From positions 1-64,000 of the forward strand of contig NC_081339.1 in assembly GCF_022539665.2 (NCBI RefSeq): DNA of 64,000 nt, given 5' to 3'. The DNA comes from Daphnia carinata. Lineage: Eukaryota > Arthropoda > Branchiopoda > Diplostraca > Daphniidae. A program made the position numbers and the translations under genes. The stretch's first letter is position 1. The number at the start of each line of letters is the position of its first letter. The notes under the pieces were generated by a model. The model was given only the letters and a program-made list of their open reading frames with translations. It did not search any database and was not told the DNA's origin. Shown piece by piece: positions 21,236 to 34,600 of the stretch.

Positions 21236-21640
21236 GCTAACTACGCCACAATGCTGATGTTGGCTGTTGCATTTCAGATAGCTGGAAATGCCATGGGTGG
21301 ACCAATAGGTTCGTCTTATTCTGGATACTATACTACCCCGTCATCCTAGTATACCACCAAGGTCGTGACTACTACACAACGAAGAAGACCAAGTATTACA
21401 CGACCATACAGGCTGCCCCTAGCTAGTGCACCGAACCCCCCAAGTACTACATGTCCAAAATCTGGAATACTACACCAACACCTATACTGCTCAAATGTAC
21501 TGCACCCTAACCACCAAATACTACTCTACTCCAAGTTATTACAAAGAGTTTCCAGTTTACCACATGACAACATCTGCTACTGCAAGCTACTACACCGATG
21601 CTCCCAAATACTACACAAGCGTATGTTTAAGTGTAAGATA
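21236..21640 (+). pseudogene. Tyrosine-rich repeat protein with signal peptide, broken
   Basis: After a TTGTAG acceptor (21231-21236) the ATG at 21251 starts MLMLAVAFQIAGNAM, a signal peptide, then GGPIGSSYSGYYTT, the start of the mature protein. A TAG at 21347-21349 replaces a Tyr codon, and the repeats that follow (YYTNTYTAQMY, SYYTDAPKYY) lie in changed frames. This locus shows the family architecture: short first exon, signal exon, Gly/Ser leader, tyrosine repeats. Confidence 0.6.
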
Positions 21641-22169
21641 ATTTACTCATTCAGTATTCGCAGGACGTTCACAACATGTACACCTTTCATTCGATGAACT
21701 TCATGGTGTGAATTTTGTTCGTGCATTTGCTTCATTTATTCAATGCTGCTGCTACGTCCCACGAGATAAATTTAGCCCTAGCAAACTGTAGTAGCGGGAT
21801 TCATACGTTTTACTGAGGTTTTTTTTTATGGATTAGTGCCGCTTAGATTTGGACTGTCCAGAATCTAGCTTTTGCGATCAATCGCATTTCATCTGTCAAA
21901 TATGCCTGCCATGCCAAAGTCTTTTAAATGGGGCAATAACTACTGAAAAATGATTGTGGAGATCTAATTTTTAACTAAATGGGTAAATAATTCAATTCCT
22001 TGTGGAATTGCAGAATTTTTAAATGTGTGTTATGTAATTGTACGAGCGTTTACGGAGGTATTGAATTTCTCTTAGATCTGCTTTGATGTAAATAAATTTC
22101 TGTCATTAGATCAGCCATAGGTATTTAAACTATTGATCTAGCAGCCGAAACTGGCGCAAGTTGCACACA
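21641..22169. other. Intergenic, nothing recognised
   Basis: AT-rich; no coding, repeat or RNA signal was seen. Confidence 0.4.
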
Positions 22170-22875
22170 AAACTTTCTGACACATTGGACGTCTTGGTGT
22201 ACTAGTAGTTAATACAGGTTTGTCAAATGAACTAGAATAAAAAATTTTAATAATTTTGAACTTAGATACTTAAATTTATTTAGGAGATTGGCGCTTGCAA
22301 TTCCTAGTCTTGGCTACAGGTTGTGTTTCTGTTGGGAAGATTGGGGTATCTGCAGTTTTTCGCATCTATCAATAGACTTTTATCCCTCTGAAGGGGCCGC
22401 AAACAGTAGAAGAAGAATGGGTGACTGAGCGGCTGGAGCCGTTTAACTATGGAACATTCTATTTCCTCTTGTCATCTGGGTAAGACCCAATTGATGCTAC
22501 ATAATGCATCCATAAGCTCCAACAGAATCGTGGAACAAAGAGGAAGAACAGAAGGGGATGATTCACTTAGTGAACTCTTCCAAGCTGTCCAAAAACGCTA
22601 TTGTGAGTCGATGCCTCATACCGTGATCAACTATCACTAAGAATGCAAGGTGGTAACCTTGCCCTTTAACGAGCGAGCCGAGCGCCGGCATAGATAGATC
22701 GTGTACTGTTATGCAAACAGCGTGATCATGGTCATAACCCAGGACGAACTGTCTGTTACGGTCGTGCAGAACTAAAACAGAGCGATCACTGGTATGTCAT
22801 AGCCTTCATAGACATAGAAATTTTTGCTACACGCATAGAAAAAACTCGATGGGTCTTGGAAGACGTGTTGGGAGG
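22170..22875 (-). repeat. Third, inverted and diverged copy of the duplicon core
   Basis: Three blocks match copy 1 in reverse order and orientation: about 22176-22450 with 8710-8450 (synaptojanin N-terminus), 22540-22650 with 7960-7850 (Sac domain), and 22690-22875 with 6835-6650. Divergence is clearly higher than between copies 1 and 2, with many indels. The Sac remnant (SELFQAVQKRY.CESMPHT) is readable on the plus strand. Confidence 0.7.
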
Positions 22876-25172
22876 ATAGGCCCATCGGATGCACTTGACG
22901 ATCCAGTAGCTTTTCATAATTTTGGCTAGCTTGTCTGGGTCGTCCTTGTAATGAACCAGTAACATGACAGCGAGATCATCTCGTTGACGACGCGTTACTT
23001 CACAAAGCAGAGGATGGTCCGCCTCCGATACATTTGCCTGATTTTTATGCATTACATTGCTGATTTTCTTGACTATTTTTATTTACGATATTGTTACCTT
23101 AAATCCTAGGGCAGACACGGCTGCTTCGAAGCGAAAGAGTCCAAGAGTCTCGTCAGCAAGAACTTGCTGTGCTCCTGACACAGTGACCAATGCTTCGTGA
23201 TATGATGGTATGGTCGTAATATGCCATCTGGTAATTCTTCAGCTTTCTCACTCAATCGACAATTATGGATGACCTGTGAATTAAAACAATAGATTGAATA
23301 TCTTGAACAATTTTAAAGAAAAAATATTTAATTACCTAAAGGTATTCGTTTCAATAGTGTAACCAACTCAGATTCTTGGTGAGCCAGTTCACTTCTAATG
23401 GTTTCGTTGTAGCAGGTGGCCGTGCCAATTCCAATCCAAACATTTCTACCCTGAAGGCGAGATGGTAATAGTCGCAATTTTCCGCCAAAGCTAATTTGAT
23501 GACAAGCAGGATTCGTCTTCATTTTCTTGCCATTCTGCGTGATGACAGGAGGCAACTCAACCATCAAATCGGGTGTATTTGCTAATAGTTCTGTTGCCAA
23601 TTCTATGCCCAATTCACAAGCTTCGGAACTATGCCCATGAGCGTGAAGTCCCTCCGCACTTGCAAAGAGGATCTCCAGTGGATCATCGAGTGGGTTTAAC
23701 TCGCCAAAGACTCCACCGTTCCGGTTAGGAACGGTAACAACGCAAGGCTCTTGTGGCACGGCACCTTGAGCTGCTGGTAAGCCCATTGTTCTAGATTCTC
23801 GAGGACTGGCAGACAAACTGGCCATATCGTCAGTATCTCGTGAAGATCCAGCCACCAATCCTGATCCAGGCAGGAGTAGCACTCCACTGCTGGCTTCAAG
23901 TCGTGAATTCTTTAAACGTGCATCAACTCCCAACCAGTCCGAGTCAGCATCAAAATCTTCAGATGATGATTTTTCTTTATCTGTCAAAGTGCAACTATCC
24001 ACCGCCAAAACTTCCAGCTCATTGGTATCATAGCCCAGAGCCGGATCGTCACTGTCTTGGCGGGTTAGATCCCGCAGACCTGAAGGTACTGCCGGCTCAA
24101 ACGCTTCGACTGCTGGATCGCCTTCATTTTCGCAGAAATCTTCGATGCTAACGCTGCTTCTATTTGCCCGCTTGATCTATTACTCTTTTCGGCCGGACAA
24201 GAGGTGATGCAGGGTGAAATCAGCCAATCCTTTCCCTCACGTGACGCATGTCGTCCATAGCCTGGGCATAATCGCTTTGCACTACCGCTCGTCTTTGGAG
24301 CATGTGAACGGGTAGGTCATTGGTGATGACGGCCGATATGAAAGCGACCATGAGCCTCTGTGTGTCGAAAGCAGGTAAAAGGACAATGGTAAAGACGGTG
24401 GCCTTGAGTGTAAGTAACACACCGGGAATGGAGTAATCGTCCCAGTTAAGATAACGAGCTTCAACTGAAGGTTTGAAGCCAGTAAACACCTCAACTTCTG
24501 CTTTTAATGATTGGCTAGTACGACGAGGTGTGGACGGTTCGGCACCATTTCCGCCAGCAACATGGGGTGCGCCATGAGTAGCACTGATTGTTAACCCTTT
24601 GCTTTTCGTGACCTTGTCAATGACTTTGACATGCCATTCGCTGAACTGTTGACGAAGTAGATCGCGTTCTTCTCCAGAAAGGCCTGGATTGAGTGCAGCC
24701 AATCGCTAAAGGATAACCACTTCGTCACATAAAGAAGAGCAAGCGTGCTCAGAAGCTTGCGATTGGCTTCCCAGGTTGCTTGATTTGATACCGCTACCGT
24801 ATCCAGCTGCACTTCCATTGTGTAATGCCACCTTGGTGTTAAACCACCAGACCATAATCTAAAATATAAAAGAAGGTGAATTTAACAAACACTTTGTACC
24901 TATTGCTGTTAATTGTTTATCACTACCTGTTCACACGACACAATCTCTTCCGTTAAAACCCCCAAACGTGGAACGGCATTGCGGTCATGGCGTTTGAACA
25001 ATTCGCGCGGACGATGGAAAGCAAGTTCCACGTGCTTTCCGGCTCCCGACCCCTTAATGGGCGCAACAGGCTGCTCCATTCAACCGCTGCGAGGGGTGCG
25101 GTCGAGCTCAAGTAATTTACATCACTTATGTATGAAAACTAGACCGTTAGTTTCCTATAAAACTCTTTTTTA
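22876..25172 (-). pseudogene. ZSWIM8-like gene segment, several exons, disrupted
   Basis: Minus-strand blocks follow the order of ZSWIM8. At 25172-24911 is LLRPLRGREPE then FKRHDRNAV (in another frame). At 24835-24220 are VSNQATWEANRKLLSTLALL, LNPGLSGEERDLLRQQF, WHVKVIDKV and FTGFKPSVEARYLNWDD. At 24008-23328 are LDDPLEILFASAEGLHAHG, ELATELLANTPDLMVE and ELAHQESELVTLLKRIPLG. At 23052-22876 are VSEADHPLLCEVTRRQRDD and HYKDDPDKLAKIM. The order and spacing fit a real gene with introns. The frame changes near 24700 and in the first block, both ends are missing, and the 3' end is replaced by the inverted duplicon. ZSWIM8 is a cullin-3 ubiquitin ligase receptor acting in target-directed microRNA decay. 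Confidence 0.75.
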
Positions 25173-25186
25173 AAAAAATTAATAAT

Positions 25187-26222
25187 AATAGCGTTTCTGG
25201 TCAGCTTGGAAGGGTTGACTAAGTGAAGCTTCCCTTTCTTTTGCACCGACCATGTAGAGACCGAGTAGATTCACGGTAGCTGTGTCATGATAACGCTCTT
25301 GCATGAGCTTCAAATGGCGTTCTAGAGCTGGTGAAGAGGCCTCGGGGCCGCGTGAGAATCTCACTTTGTGCGACCCTACTTGAACTCCTGGTTTCAACGT
25401 ACGGATTTCAACACTGCCACATGTAACTCGTAACAGCCAGTGAGAAAAATCAATTCCATAGTGTTGCAATGGTAAGTGCAAAAGCCTGCCAATTTTAGAG
25501 GATCATTTTTTAAATTATAATTGTACAGTGAACCAGCCTATAGGGAATATCTACCTATTCCAGAAGAATAGGTAGATCTGTTGTCTGTTCCACGATTTTG
25601 CTGAAGCTTTTGGGTGCATAATGTAGCATCAATTGGGTCTTCACCAGATGACTAGAGGAAATAGAATGTTCCAGAGTTAAACAGCTTCCAAAAGCTCGGT
25701 CACTCTTTCTTCTTCTACTGTCTGTGGCACCTTCAAAGGTATAAAAGTTGTTTGATTGATGCGAAAAACTTCAGATTCCCCAATCTACCCAACAGAAACA
25801 CAACTTGTAACCAAGACTAGGTATTGGTAAGACAACGTATATTACAAGGGCCCATCTCCTAAATAAATTGAACTATCAAAGTTCAAAATTATTTTCAATT
25901 TTTATTCTAGTTCATTTGACAAACCTGTATAAACTAGTAGTACACCAACACATCCCTATGAGTCAGAAAGTTTTGTATACAACATTTTTACTATGTCAAC
26001 CTCAGCAGGACCTAGCAAATATTTAGGAGTTATATGTGCAATTTTGTTGGTTTGTTTTTTAGCTTTTTTGTGAAAACAATTAGTTTGATTACCCAAAGCA
26101 GCAATAACTAAAGATTCAAAGAGAAGGGCTTCGTCTCGGTTCCGTTGTTAGAGCAAAACACTGTCCGGTCCCTGTCCATTAATTTTATGCCAAATCTTGT
26201 AACATTTTCCCATAGCCATTTT
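25187..26222 (-). pseudogene. Synaptojanin Sac domain, truncated copy 2
   Basis: Matches 7901-8970 of copy 1 with few differences. The deletion junction at 25187 removes everything after the ADQKR segment, so the catalytic CX5R motif is absent. The internal gap before GVQVGSH is shared with copy 1, showing that the gene was already damaged before duplication. At the other end the start codon region is kept (26222). Confidence 0.75.
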
Positions 26223-27616
26223 CGTGATCTAAATTTCAAAATACTACCTGGTCGATTGTATTTAGAATGTCATTAGCTAATATGCGACTTCGAATCAGTT
26301 AGCACGTCAGGTGTGATTCCTTCTGCTCAAATCAATTGAAATCAGCTGTGATAGTCCAAATGGTACCGTGTTTATTGTGTATACTTGGAACGTTGAACAC
26401 TATGGCGAGGAAATCACCGTGGAAATCGAGGCGCCATCAATTGTGGAAACCACCACCGGAAGGGTTTTCGCGGAACAAATTTGATGAAATCGTGGAATAT
26501 TTTATCATACGGATAAGATGAAGATGAAGAGCAAGAAGGTGGGGGTTCCCATCAGTTATCTTATAATAATAGAAAGATAAAACTAGACAATTTGAAAACT
26601 ATTTATATTTTTTAAATCAAAATGAAAATTCAAACAAAGTTCATTAAACGATTTCTTACGAAATTCATTTATTGACACTAAAAACGAATCACTGTTCGGG
26701 ACTCCCGCAACTTCTTACAAACGCAGTTTTCGTGCAGAAAGACACGTATAAAGCACTTGTGTGTGCCTCTGCTTATTGGAGCCGTGGTGGCCATCTCGTG
26801 ATCCAGTTGTGAGTCGCGGTTCACAACGCATTGCGTCACCGTTACGGTTCCCGTGAGTTGAGTTTCACCCTGCTACGCCATATGAGGTGTCATCGGCATG
26901 CGTCTGGAACAAACTCATGTAATAAGGTGCTAGGCAATATTGAGACGTCTAATCATCACGATATACCTTCAAACGGTGAAGAAACAAGTAAAAGGGCCTC
27001 TCGATGCGTTGAGATTGAGCATTGAGAACCTAACCGGATTTACACTTCTTCCATAACCTCCTTGACGAACAGTAAAGCTTGTTCAAAGTATCTGATGGCC
27101 TATAGACTAGGCTTCTTTGGGAGGGATCATCAAGTTGATAGTATCAGCTTGGTGGTGTTGGTTGATTCTCCTGTTAGAAGAAATCTACCCTAGTGGTGAT
27201 GAAGTTCATCTACCTAAATTAAGTCACAGATGCTTTGGATGCGGGGCTTTAGTAGTTACGTAACGTAGCCTGTTGAAGTCAAGGAGCACTTTTTACCACT
27301 ATGAATACAGGGCCTTGCGTTAAAAACCCGTGCAAGTTCAGAGACGGGAAACCCTGTATTTTACGACCCTCCTGTAGTTTAAGCGAAAGTCTATCCTATT
27401 GTGGAGTTAACAGAATAACAGTCGGTAAGGATTACTACGATGCTAGGCAATATTAATATGTCTAATCATCACGATATGCCTTCAAACGGTGAAAAAACAA
27501 GTTAAAGGGGGGTTTGAAGCCAATTGCGGAGGGCAAATATTTCCCTTTTTATCACTTACGCACGATGTAAACCTTTTCATAAACTCGAAAGAATCTGATT
27601 TAAATTTTGTTCCTAT
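26223..27616. other. Duplicon flank, no confident gene
   Basis: Counterpart of 8971-10124 plus 15113-15355 without element E. The same two short open frames are present (26336-26521, 26831-27025). Confidence 0.4.
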
Positions 27617-28011
27617 TGTGACGGGGAACTGCGGGGAAGCCGATGTAAGAGGGTAAGAACACTTGAGACAGTAATTAGAGGAGAACGGGGTGTATTTCGA
27701 AGGAACAATCTAAGACACTTTCTGAAGAAGACTGAACCCCGAACCTACTTAGGCTCGGGGTATTTAAAGGCAAGGATCACCCTGTTACGGGTGACGCCGG
27801 AAGAATCTAGGAAAAGATGGTCATCTAGATAACACCTAGATGACCGCTACGACGTTCTAACCCTTTTTCTAGGGTAAAGTAGAAAGTGTATACGGAAGGA
27901 GTAGTTAAGATGGTCAAGTAGATAACTCTACTTGACCTTACAGTTCAAGACGAGAGAAGAGTTGCACGTGAAATCCATTAACACGTGTGTGTCCTTCGAT
28001 TCCACGTGACA
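27617..28011 (-). repeat. 3' LTR of element B
   Basis: 395 bp, TGTGACGGGG to CCACGTGACA on the plus strand. A TATA-like TTTAAATA lies on the minus strand at 27761-27768. The segment just inside (28012-28021, minus GTGGGGGGATC) is the likely polypurine tract. Confidence 0.93.
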
Positions 28012-28064
28012 GATCCCCCCACGAAGAGGCCATCGACCCGATGGGCCAATTCAACACGAAAGAA

Positions 28065-28601
28065 TCAGTTGTCTTCCTCCAGCGTCGGCGGTCCAGAGGG
28101 CCGTACGGGATGATAATCGGCGATTTCGTAAACTCCGTTGTTTTGGCGAAGATGATTCATCATCCGTCGGGACAGGAGCAGCGTGAACACAGTAAGCCCA
28201 CCTAACCCAAGGGTTAAGAGAGTAAACGCTACCACCCATTCATACGGGTAAGCGCATTGATGGGTGACCGTTGGACTGGAAGAGTCCAGCAAACGCACAA
28301 TCTGGTCCTGCGTCATCGATGCTTTCACTTCTACAGCTGCCTGTTGTAACAATAATTCACTCATGCGAGTTAAATGAGAGGTGTTGGTAACCGGGAATGG
28401 GATTACGGTTGCGGCTTTATTATACGTGATATTGGGACGAAAGTCTGGTAAGTTCGGAATTTGGAGTGCGATAGCTGTGGACACCGTGGAACCTTCCAAA
28501 CTGGCTGGAAAAATCCAGTGATCGGTTCTGGCAGTGCAACCCGAGGGAACCTCGAAGTATCCAATAGGAGGTAACTGTAATCTTTGCGGGGAGGTCGTTT
28601 G
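28065..28601 (-). CDS. env: Element B Env C-terminal part with membrane anchor, separate frame
   Basis: This frame opens after a stop at 28602-28604 and runs to 28065. Its last third contains a strongly hydrophobic stretch (WVVAFTLLTLGLGGLTVF, about 28255-28200), a transmembrane anchor, followed by a short basic then acidic cytoplasmic tail (SRRMMNHLRQ). It is the natural continuation of the envelope whose ectodomain ends the long upstream frame. The two lie in different registers, with the change near 28603. Element C has the identical break. No start codon is needed if it is reached by frameshift or splicing; otherwise env is broken. Confidence 0.6.
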   Translation of the reverse strand, partial: QTTSPQRLQLPPIGYFEVPSGCTARTDHWIFPASLEGSTVSTAIALQIPNLPDFRPNITYNKAATVIPFPVTNTSHLTRMSELLLQQAAVEVKASMTQDQIVRLLDSSSPTVTHQCAYPYEWVVAFTLLTLGLGGLTVFTLLLSRRMMNHLRQNNGVYEIADYHPVRPSGPPTLEEDN

Positions 28602-31600
28602 TTATCCGGTGGGCAGGAGAACACCACACTATGAGGGTTTACGGCCGAAAAGGCCCATTGGTTTTGGCCTAAATATGCCACTTCTGGGCCATTCCACTGT
28701 ACAAATTGGGTTTGACAGTAAGAACCAATTTGTGACACGTCATTCGTAAATAAGGCAACAGCACAGGATGTACGAGCCCCCCGTTTGGAGAATCCAGTAT
28801 GGAAAGCGCAAAGTTGTTTGTTAAGTTGACGGCAATTTAAAATTTCTATACTGGAAAGTTCGATGAATGTATCGAGATCTGGCGCAACCGCCAAAAAATC
28901 CGGAATGTTGGTAAAACGCACCCCGTGTGAACCGTTTTTTGTTGGTTTGGGAAGGGAAATGATCTGAAACAGATTGAAGTGTTGAGCATGGTCATAGATA
29001 GGAATATCAATGAACAGGCGAAAATGATTATTAATGACTGCAACTGACACTCGTGCTTCGCGATAGATAACCCATAAATCTTCGGATGGAATCGCCCAGC
29101 CCAATGGGAGATTAATATTGATGTCCGCTATTACCTTTTGAAGCATTGTTGGTGATAACATTTGTGGCGAGAGTCGTCCATTGGCCAAGGCAGATAACCC
29201 GATTTCCCATGACTCAATTTGTTGCTGTAGCCACCCTAAAATGTGTTCCATGGTTTTAAATGTCGCGTCTAATTCTACGAAGTATTGCGTTTGTTGTACA
29301 TGAATCAATTCATAAGACTTAATGTAGTCCATGATGTAATCTACTCTTTGTGTTAAAATCTCCGACTGATTTTGTAGCTCTGTCAAAAGGGCCAAGTTGG
29401 ATCGTGTGATTTGTAGAGTCTCGTTGATAATTGACGCATGTTGATCCAGCAGGTGTATTACGGTTTTATCCGATTTCGACAAAGCTTCGATGCGAGAATT
29501 GAGGTCTTGGAGATCTGCTTGAGTCGATACTCCGAATAGCCATTTTAACGTAGTACCTCCCAGGTCCAGGATACCCCGTTTTGGCCGCCGTGCCCCCGAT
29601 AATGTGAGAGCACATGTTGCCAGGCGAGTCTTAGAATCATTCAATGTCCGCCCCATTAATCGTACTTGGTTATCAATTTTATTGGCCGCCATAAAGCTGG
29701 TGGTGTCCCTCCATGCTGTACGCACGTCGTCTTTTTCAAATTTGATGCCATCCATGTGATGAGCGTGTGCTACTCGAGAAAGTTTCGCCAGATGGTCTTC
29801 TACTGCTGCAATTGATGTTTCGGCGTCATGAAGCAGGACGTCCGTAACTACCGTCCAGGAAGATTCGCTGATAGAAATGCTGGGCTGTTCTTTAAAGATT
29901 GCCGTATCCCGGATGATAATGCCGTCTTTCGACGGCAGCGCGTTACCAAACCCTAGTAACAAAAGATAGATGAGTCCGGCCATGAAAAAATTTGGTTTGC
30001 GCCGAATACGTGGGGGCAAGTCAATTGGGTTGCCTCGGTTGTTTATTGTCGATTGCTCGGTTATTGGAATTGGCGGTTGGGACGACCTAGCTTCTGCAAC
30101 TTCAACAGTAGCTTCGGGAGCAACATCTAACGAGCGCGATTGCGGAGGCAGGGAATGTAGTTGTCTGTGTTCCGTCACCTCTTGATCTGGTAGAGGTAGT
30201 TTGTACGACGCGGAGAGAGTGCGTGGATCTGACTCGACGATACGTTCGACGAACATTTTCATGCACACTACATGTACAATATCCGTTTTTTTCTTGCTAT
30301 GTTGTAGCTGCACTTCATAGTTTACCGGGGTTGTTTGCCGTAGCACAATGTAAGGACCAATCCAGCGATGGAGTAATTTTTCTGATCTTCCATTTTTTCG
30401 GATAGGCTTGTAAATTAGAACTAAATCACCTTTTTGGAAGGTGATGTCGTTATGTCGGGCATCATACCCTTTCTTCTGTTTTTCTTGTACGTGTTGTATC
30501 CGCCGCCGAACTATGTGTCGAGCATTTTGAAGGTTCAACAATAATTGTTCAGCGTATGGTAACACTTCCTGTGATTCCGGTACCAAGGCCTGCGGGCATG
30601 TACCTACTAGCAAATCGATTGGGAGTACTGGCTCTCGCCCATATAGCAGAAAAAATGGGGAAAACCCAGTAGAATCTTGTCGTGAAGTGTTATATGCAAA
30701 ACAAATGTGTTTTAGTTGTGCATCCCAGTCTTTTTGGTCTTCGGAAATATACATAGAAATCATGGTTGCCAATGTGTGGTTCATCCTTTCAACCTGGCCG
30801 TTTGATTGTGGATGGTAGCTAGATGTCGTTTTGTGTTGAATCCCTAAGGTACGTAGAACGGTTTGTGTGATATCAGCCATAAAACACTTTCCTCGATCTG
30901 ATATGAGTTTTTCCGGCATTCCGTGACGTAACACAATGTGTTCCACCAAGAATTTTGATACTACATCCGCCTTCCCTGAGGGCAATGGTGAAAGTTCGAC
31001 CCATTTAGTGAGGTAATCAACCGCTACAATGATCATTTTATTCCCGCCGTGGGATATCGTGAACGGCCCCAGTAGATCAATCCCCACATTTTGAAATGGG
31101 CGAGACACTCGAATGCACTGTAATAGTCCTGCAGGCTTGATTTTTGGACTTTTCCGGGATTGACAAAGCTTACAAGATTTAACGTAAGACACTACCTCCT
31201 TTTCTAACCCGGGCCAATGAAAGCGTTGTCCAATTTTTGCAAGAGTTTTGTGAATCCCCAAATGTCCAGCTGTAGGGTCGTCATGGTATTTAGTCAGAAC
31301 GATATGCGTGTATTCTGGAGGAACGCACAAGCGAAGATATGTCTGACCCCAACAGTGTTTAATTTTGAATAGTTTCCCATTTTTCAAGCAAAATCGTCTA
31401 CCCGCCGATCGGTTATTCTCCAGTTTTGTAATGATCGATCTCCACAAATGATTGTCCCGTTGTTTAGCAGTCAACTCGTCCCAGTCTTTGTTCGTGAATG
31501 ATTCGTTGTTTGCGTAACTAAGAGTTCCAATTGTAACGCATCTTTCTTCGTCGTTTGTGTCCTCGGAATTGAGCGGAAAACGTGAGAGGCAGTCTGCATT

Positions 31601-34600
31601 GGTGTGTAATTTCCCACTGCGGTATCGAATTTCTACTTCATATTCTAACAGACAAAGGCTCCAACGTGCCAATCGACCGGCCAAATCTTTCTTCGTGCGT
31701 AACCAGCAAAGGGCTTCGTGGTCCGTGATGATAATGATCTTACACCCCCATATGAATCCTCGGAATTTCTGCAAGGCCCAGATAAGCGCTAAGCACTCTT
31801 TTTCTGTAATGGAGTAGTTTAGTTCGGCTTTTGAGAGTAGCCGACTGGCATACGCCAAGGGAAATTCTTTTCCCTCCTTTGATTGTGACAAAACAGCTCC
31901 GATGCCATAGCCGCACGCATCTGACATTATCATCATTGGGGATTCGTAGTCTGGATGTGCCAATATGGGTGCTGATGTCAATGCTTTTTTGAGAACCGTA
32001 AAGCTGTTTCGTTGTTCATCTCCCCAGAGAAATGTCGCCCCTTTCTTAGTCAGAGCCGTCAAAGGCTGAGCGATTTTTGCAAATCCTGCTATATGTCGTC
32101 GGTAGTATGAGCATAATCCCAAAAAGCTTTGTATCTGTTTGATTTTGGTACTTGTAGTTTTTCCTTGATTACATTCCGGAAAATCCCGAACCGCTACTAT
32201 TTTGTCCGGGTCGGGGGCAATGCCTTGTTTTGACACTATGTGTCCTAAAACTTTAAGCGTAGTCATAGCGAACTGACATTTAGATCCTTTCAATTTTAAA
32301 CCCGCTTTGTCTAGGCAGGACAGAACCGAATTAAGGCGAAGTAGATGGGTTTCAAAGGTAGGGGCGTATACCACCACATCATCCAAATATACCAAACATG
32401 ACGACCATCGAAGACCGCCCAATATAATGTCCATTGCTCGTTGAAATGAACTAGGACCATTTGAGAGACCAAAGGGCAGTACCTTGAAGTGATATAGTCC
32501 ATCCGCTGTAATGAAGGCTGTTTTTTCTCGATCTTCTTTACGCAAAGGAAGCTGATGATACCCCGACTGGAGATCCATTATTGAAAAATATTCGGCGCCT
32601 TCCAGCTTGCTTAAAATATCCGAAATGCGTGGTAACGGGTACACATCCCTAATTGTGACCTCATTTAAACCGCGGTAGTCCACACAAAATCGCCATGACC
32701 CATCTTTTTTTTTAATGAGCACCACCGGAGCACCCCATGGACTATCGGATCGTTCGATAATGCCTGCTTTTAACATATCTTCGGATAAAGTTTGAACTAT
32801 TTTTCGGGCTTTCCACGCACTAGGATATGGACGTTGACACACTGGAGTTGTACCTTCTTTCAGATTTATTGGATGTTCTGCCATGGTACAGTAACCGATA
32901 TCCGTATCTGATGATGCAAACGTTTGCCGATAACTTTGTAGTAGAGCCATCAGAGAGAGTTTTTGTTGCGGGCTCAAGTCAGGGTTAATGTTGGTTTCGA
33001 GGCTGGTTTCTGACATGTTTTTTTCCGACGGTAGGGTATCATTTGAAACGACTTGGTTCACTCCATCGAACGAGTCAGGGAGATCACAAACTACCACGTC
33101 GTCCGTATAAGGTTGGAGAGTCCCTAGAGTAGAATGTTTGTTTAACCAGACCGGAATGGCCGACAGATTGGTCACTGGGAGCGATCGTGTTGTGTTAGAC
33201 AGCACTGCATGACCCACTGACAGTGATTTAGTTGAAAGCAACTTTTCCGACGGAGTAAACAGAAAAACCCCGGGAAACTGAGTGTCCAAGGTCGTAAGAA
33301 CCGGTACGACCGAAAATGCCGGAATTATACACTCTTCCAGCGACCAAAGTTTAGTGTGTCGAACGGGTGGTTCCGGGAAGTTCAACGCAAAAGATGGCAG
33401 GTCCCCCAAAATAACGTGTGCTTGTTCGCCAGTGTAATCCACATGAAGGTGACCAAATTGTCGCAAAAAGTCGTTTCCCATTAAAAACTCAATCTCATTC
33501 ATGGGCAACACTACTGCTGTTCCTGAAGCCGTTTTATTGCGATATGTGATGGAAATCTGTGCCCCTCCTAGTGGCACAGCACGAGTTCCATTTGCTAGGA
33601 CAATGGCCGGTCCGTGCCATTCTTGAAGAAGGTAGCCAGTACGATGTAAAAGTGTTGGAGACATAACGCTAATCGCTGCACCAGTATCAACCACCGCATT
33701 GGTAGTCACTGGCCCACACGTTACAATTTCTTTAATTAAGTGGGACGTATCTGACCTCCAAGCTCCGTTGTCCTCCTGGTGATGGCAGGTGTTAGGTTGC
33801 GGAACCGTTGGTGAAACAAGATCACCATCGGTCTCTTGTTGAAGATAGTGATCCGGAAAAGGAAAATCGATGTGATGAACTGGAAAAGTTGAACAATTTT
33901 GCGTGTCTCCAGACGGCATCGTTTGAATATTATTAACTGGTCGGTGTTGTACATTGTTTCGTGGGCCTGAAAGTCCCTGCTGATTATTGTTAACTGGTTG
34001 TTCTTGTCTATTGTTTTGTTGAAATCGGAAATCCTGTCCTCGATAATAGGAGGAAGATGGGTTTTTGAAGCAACGTGAATCCGTATGTCCCGCTCTTGAA
34101 CAAAAACCGCAAATAAAACGTCCTTCCGTCGTCCTCCTATTGCGACCCGACTGATTCCAATTGGGTGCTCCCGAAACGTTGAGCGATCGCGGTGAGACGG
34201 CTGTTTGAGGTTTACTGAGATGTTCAATCGTTTGTTGAAGACCGGTTAACAATCCCGCTAATTCCTTGACCAGTTTCGTCGACGCCGCTGTTGACGAATC
34301 AGGAACGTCTGGAGTCACGGCTAACAGCGATTGTGAAAGAACTTTTCGGTTTACTAAACTGTTGGCCTCGGCGTGTAATTTGGCTACGTCCAGGAATTCC
34401 GTCGTCGATGCTGGTTGTAGGGGATAGATCTTCTGTAACAATGTTGGTTTCAATCCACGATACAAGTGCTGGAGCTGCTGCTCCTGCGACATAGTCGGAT
34501 TGACTATGCGACACATATTTATTATGTCGTAAAAATATGCCACTACGTCTTCCTCATTTCCTTGTTCTCTCTGTCTGAGTTTGCACTCCTGAACTAGTGA

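Noticed and set aside
28051..28239. Short minus frames and plus frames overlapping the Env tail of elements B and C
   Set aside because: Overlapping registers of the Env anchor region, repeated in both copies only because the elements are copies.
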